Position numbers and translations under genes: made by a program. Shown in pieces: positions 12,599-13,124 of a DNA stretch of 13,124 nucleotides. Origin of the DNA: an uncultured Steroidobacteraceae bacterium (GTDB taxonomy: Bacteria; Pseudomonadota; Gammaproteobacteria; Steroidobacterales; Steroidobacteraceae); assembly GCA_955652795.1 (NCBI GenBank), contig CATPBQ010000181.1, positions 1-13,124 of the forward strand. Direction: 5' to 3'. Position 1 is the stretch's first letter. Each line of letters starts with the position of its first letter. Below the pieces are notes generated by a model, which worked only from the letters and a program-made list of their open reading frames with translations, was not told where the DNA came from and searched no databases.

Positions 12599-13124
12599 GC
12601 AGGCGCCTGCCTTCCGGGTCGTAGAACACCGGCGATGCGACCTGGACCGGCACATCGCCTCCGGGTGCGGGAACGTACAGGGTCTGGCCCACGCGGGCGC
12701 GCCCGCCTGCGACCAGCCCCATGGCGATGGAGCGGCCGAGGACGGAGCTGTGGTAGGAAGAGGTGATGTGTCCCAGCGCGCGCGAAGGCGCCCGTGCGCC
12801 GGGTTGCGCCATGACCTGAGCCCCGTCCTCCAGCACCGTCTGCGGGTCGGCGGTGAGCAGGCCTACGAGCTGCCGCCGCTCCGGCGAGGTCATGGCCGGT
12901 CGCTCGAGCGAGCGTTTGCCGACGAAGTCGGGCTTGTTCTTGCCGATCGCCCAGCCCAGGCCCGCATCATCCGGCGTGACCGTGCCGTCGGTGTCCTGGC
13001 CGACGATGATGTAACCCTTCTCGGCGCGCAGCACGTGCATGGTCTCGGTGCCGTAGGGCGTGATGCCGTGGGCCTGGCCGGCGTCGCAGATGGCTTCCCA
13101 CACCGCTGCTCCGAAGTCCGCCGG
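12591..13124 (-). CDS. soxA: Sarcosine oxidase alpha subunit (SoxA), C-terminal part
   Basis: Only the last 177 residues lie in the window; the start is beyond position 13124 and the frame is open to the edge. It shows the GCV_T-like C-terminal folate domain of SoxA: HGITPYGTETMHVLRAEKG, GQDTDGTVTPDDAGLGW, a KPDFVGKRSLERP helix, LGHITSSYHSSVLGRSIAMGLV and a final PVFYDPEGRRLHA. The full subunit is usually near 1000 residues, with FAD/NAD-binding domains in the missing part. In known operons soxB and soxD precede soxA, so they may lie beyond the right edge. The overlap with soxG indicates one transcript. The GTG at 13103 is internal and not a real start. Confidence 0.93.
   Translation of the reverse strand, partial: PADFGAAVWEAICDAGQAHGITPYGTETMHVLRAEKGYIIVGQDTDGTVTPDDAGLGWAIGKNKPDFVGKRSLERPAMTSPERRQLVGLLTADPQTVLEDGAQVMAQPGARAPSRALGHITSSYHSSVLGRSIAMGLVAGGRARVGQTLYVPAPGGDVPVQVASPVFYDPEGRRLHA

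Overview
The window reads as a methylated-amine catabolic locus from a high-GC, probably aerobic Gram-negative bacterium (Pseudomonadota is my best guess). The reasons are the strong GC bias, dense head-to-tail genes joined by 1-13 nt overlaps, a GbdR-like regulator of the DJ-1/AraC type, and SoxA/SoxG sarcosine oxidase parts. No rRNA, tRNA, CRISPR array or insertion sequence is visible. Both ends cut through genes.

Layout. Positions 1-732 (+) hold the C-terminal half of an MttB/MtgB-family quaternary or tertiary amine:corrinoid methyltransferase with no in-frame amber codon. From 7627 down to 729 on the minus strand lies a compact eight-gene operon: corrinoid protein, DUF1638 protein, small PF13769 protein, cysteine-rich MetV-like protein, MetF-like reductase, pterin-dependent methyltransferase, RACo-type corrinoid activase, and an alpha/beta hydrolase with an Asp nucleophile. 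Its last stop interlocks with the mttB stop. Upstream (7781-8782, minus) is the GbdR-like regulator. A divergent ccdAB toxin-antitoxin pair follows (8954-9507, +). Its antitoxin frame has no normal start codon, and its promoter region carries three 13-bp repeats. Positions 9534-13124 (minus) carry soxA (3' part), soxG and a dimethylglycine/sarcosine dehydrogenase.

How the genes fit together (inference). The MttB-like enzyme would move a methyl group from a quaternary amine, most likely glycine betaine, to the corrinoid protein. The pterin-dependent methyltransferase would pass it to tetrahydrofolate, the MetV/MetF pair would oxidise methyl-THF to methylene-THF, and the activase would rescue oxidised cobalt. 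The product dimethylglycine would be demethylated to sarcosine and glycine by the dehydrogenase and sarcosine oxidase, also loading C1 units onto THF. The regulator resembles those that sense betaine-pathway intermediates. The DUF1638 and PF13769 proteins have no known role and are the best candidates for new components. The hydrolase and ccdAB look like later additions.
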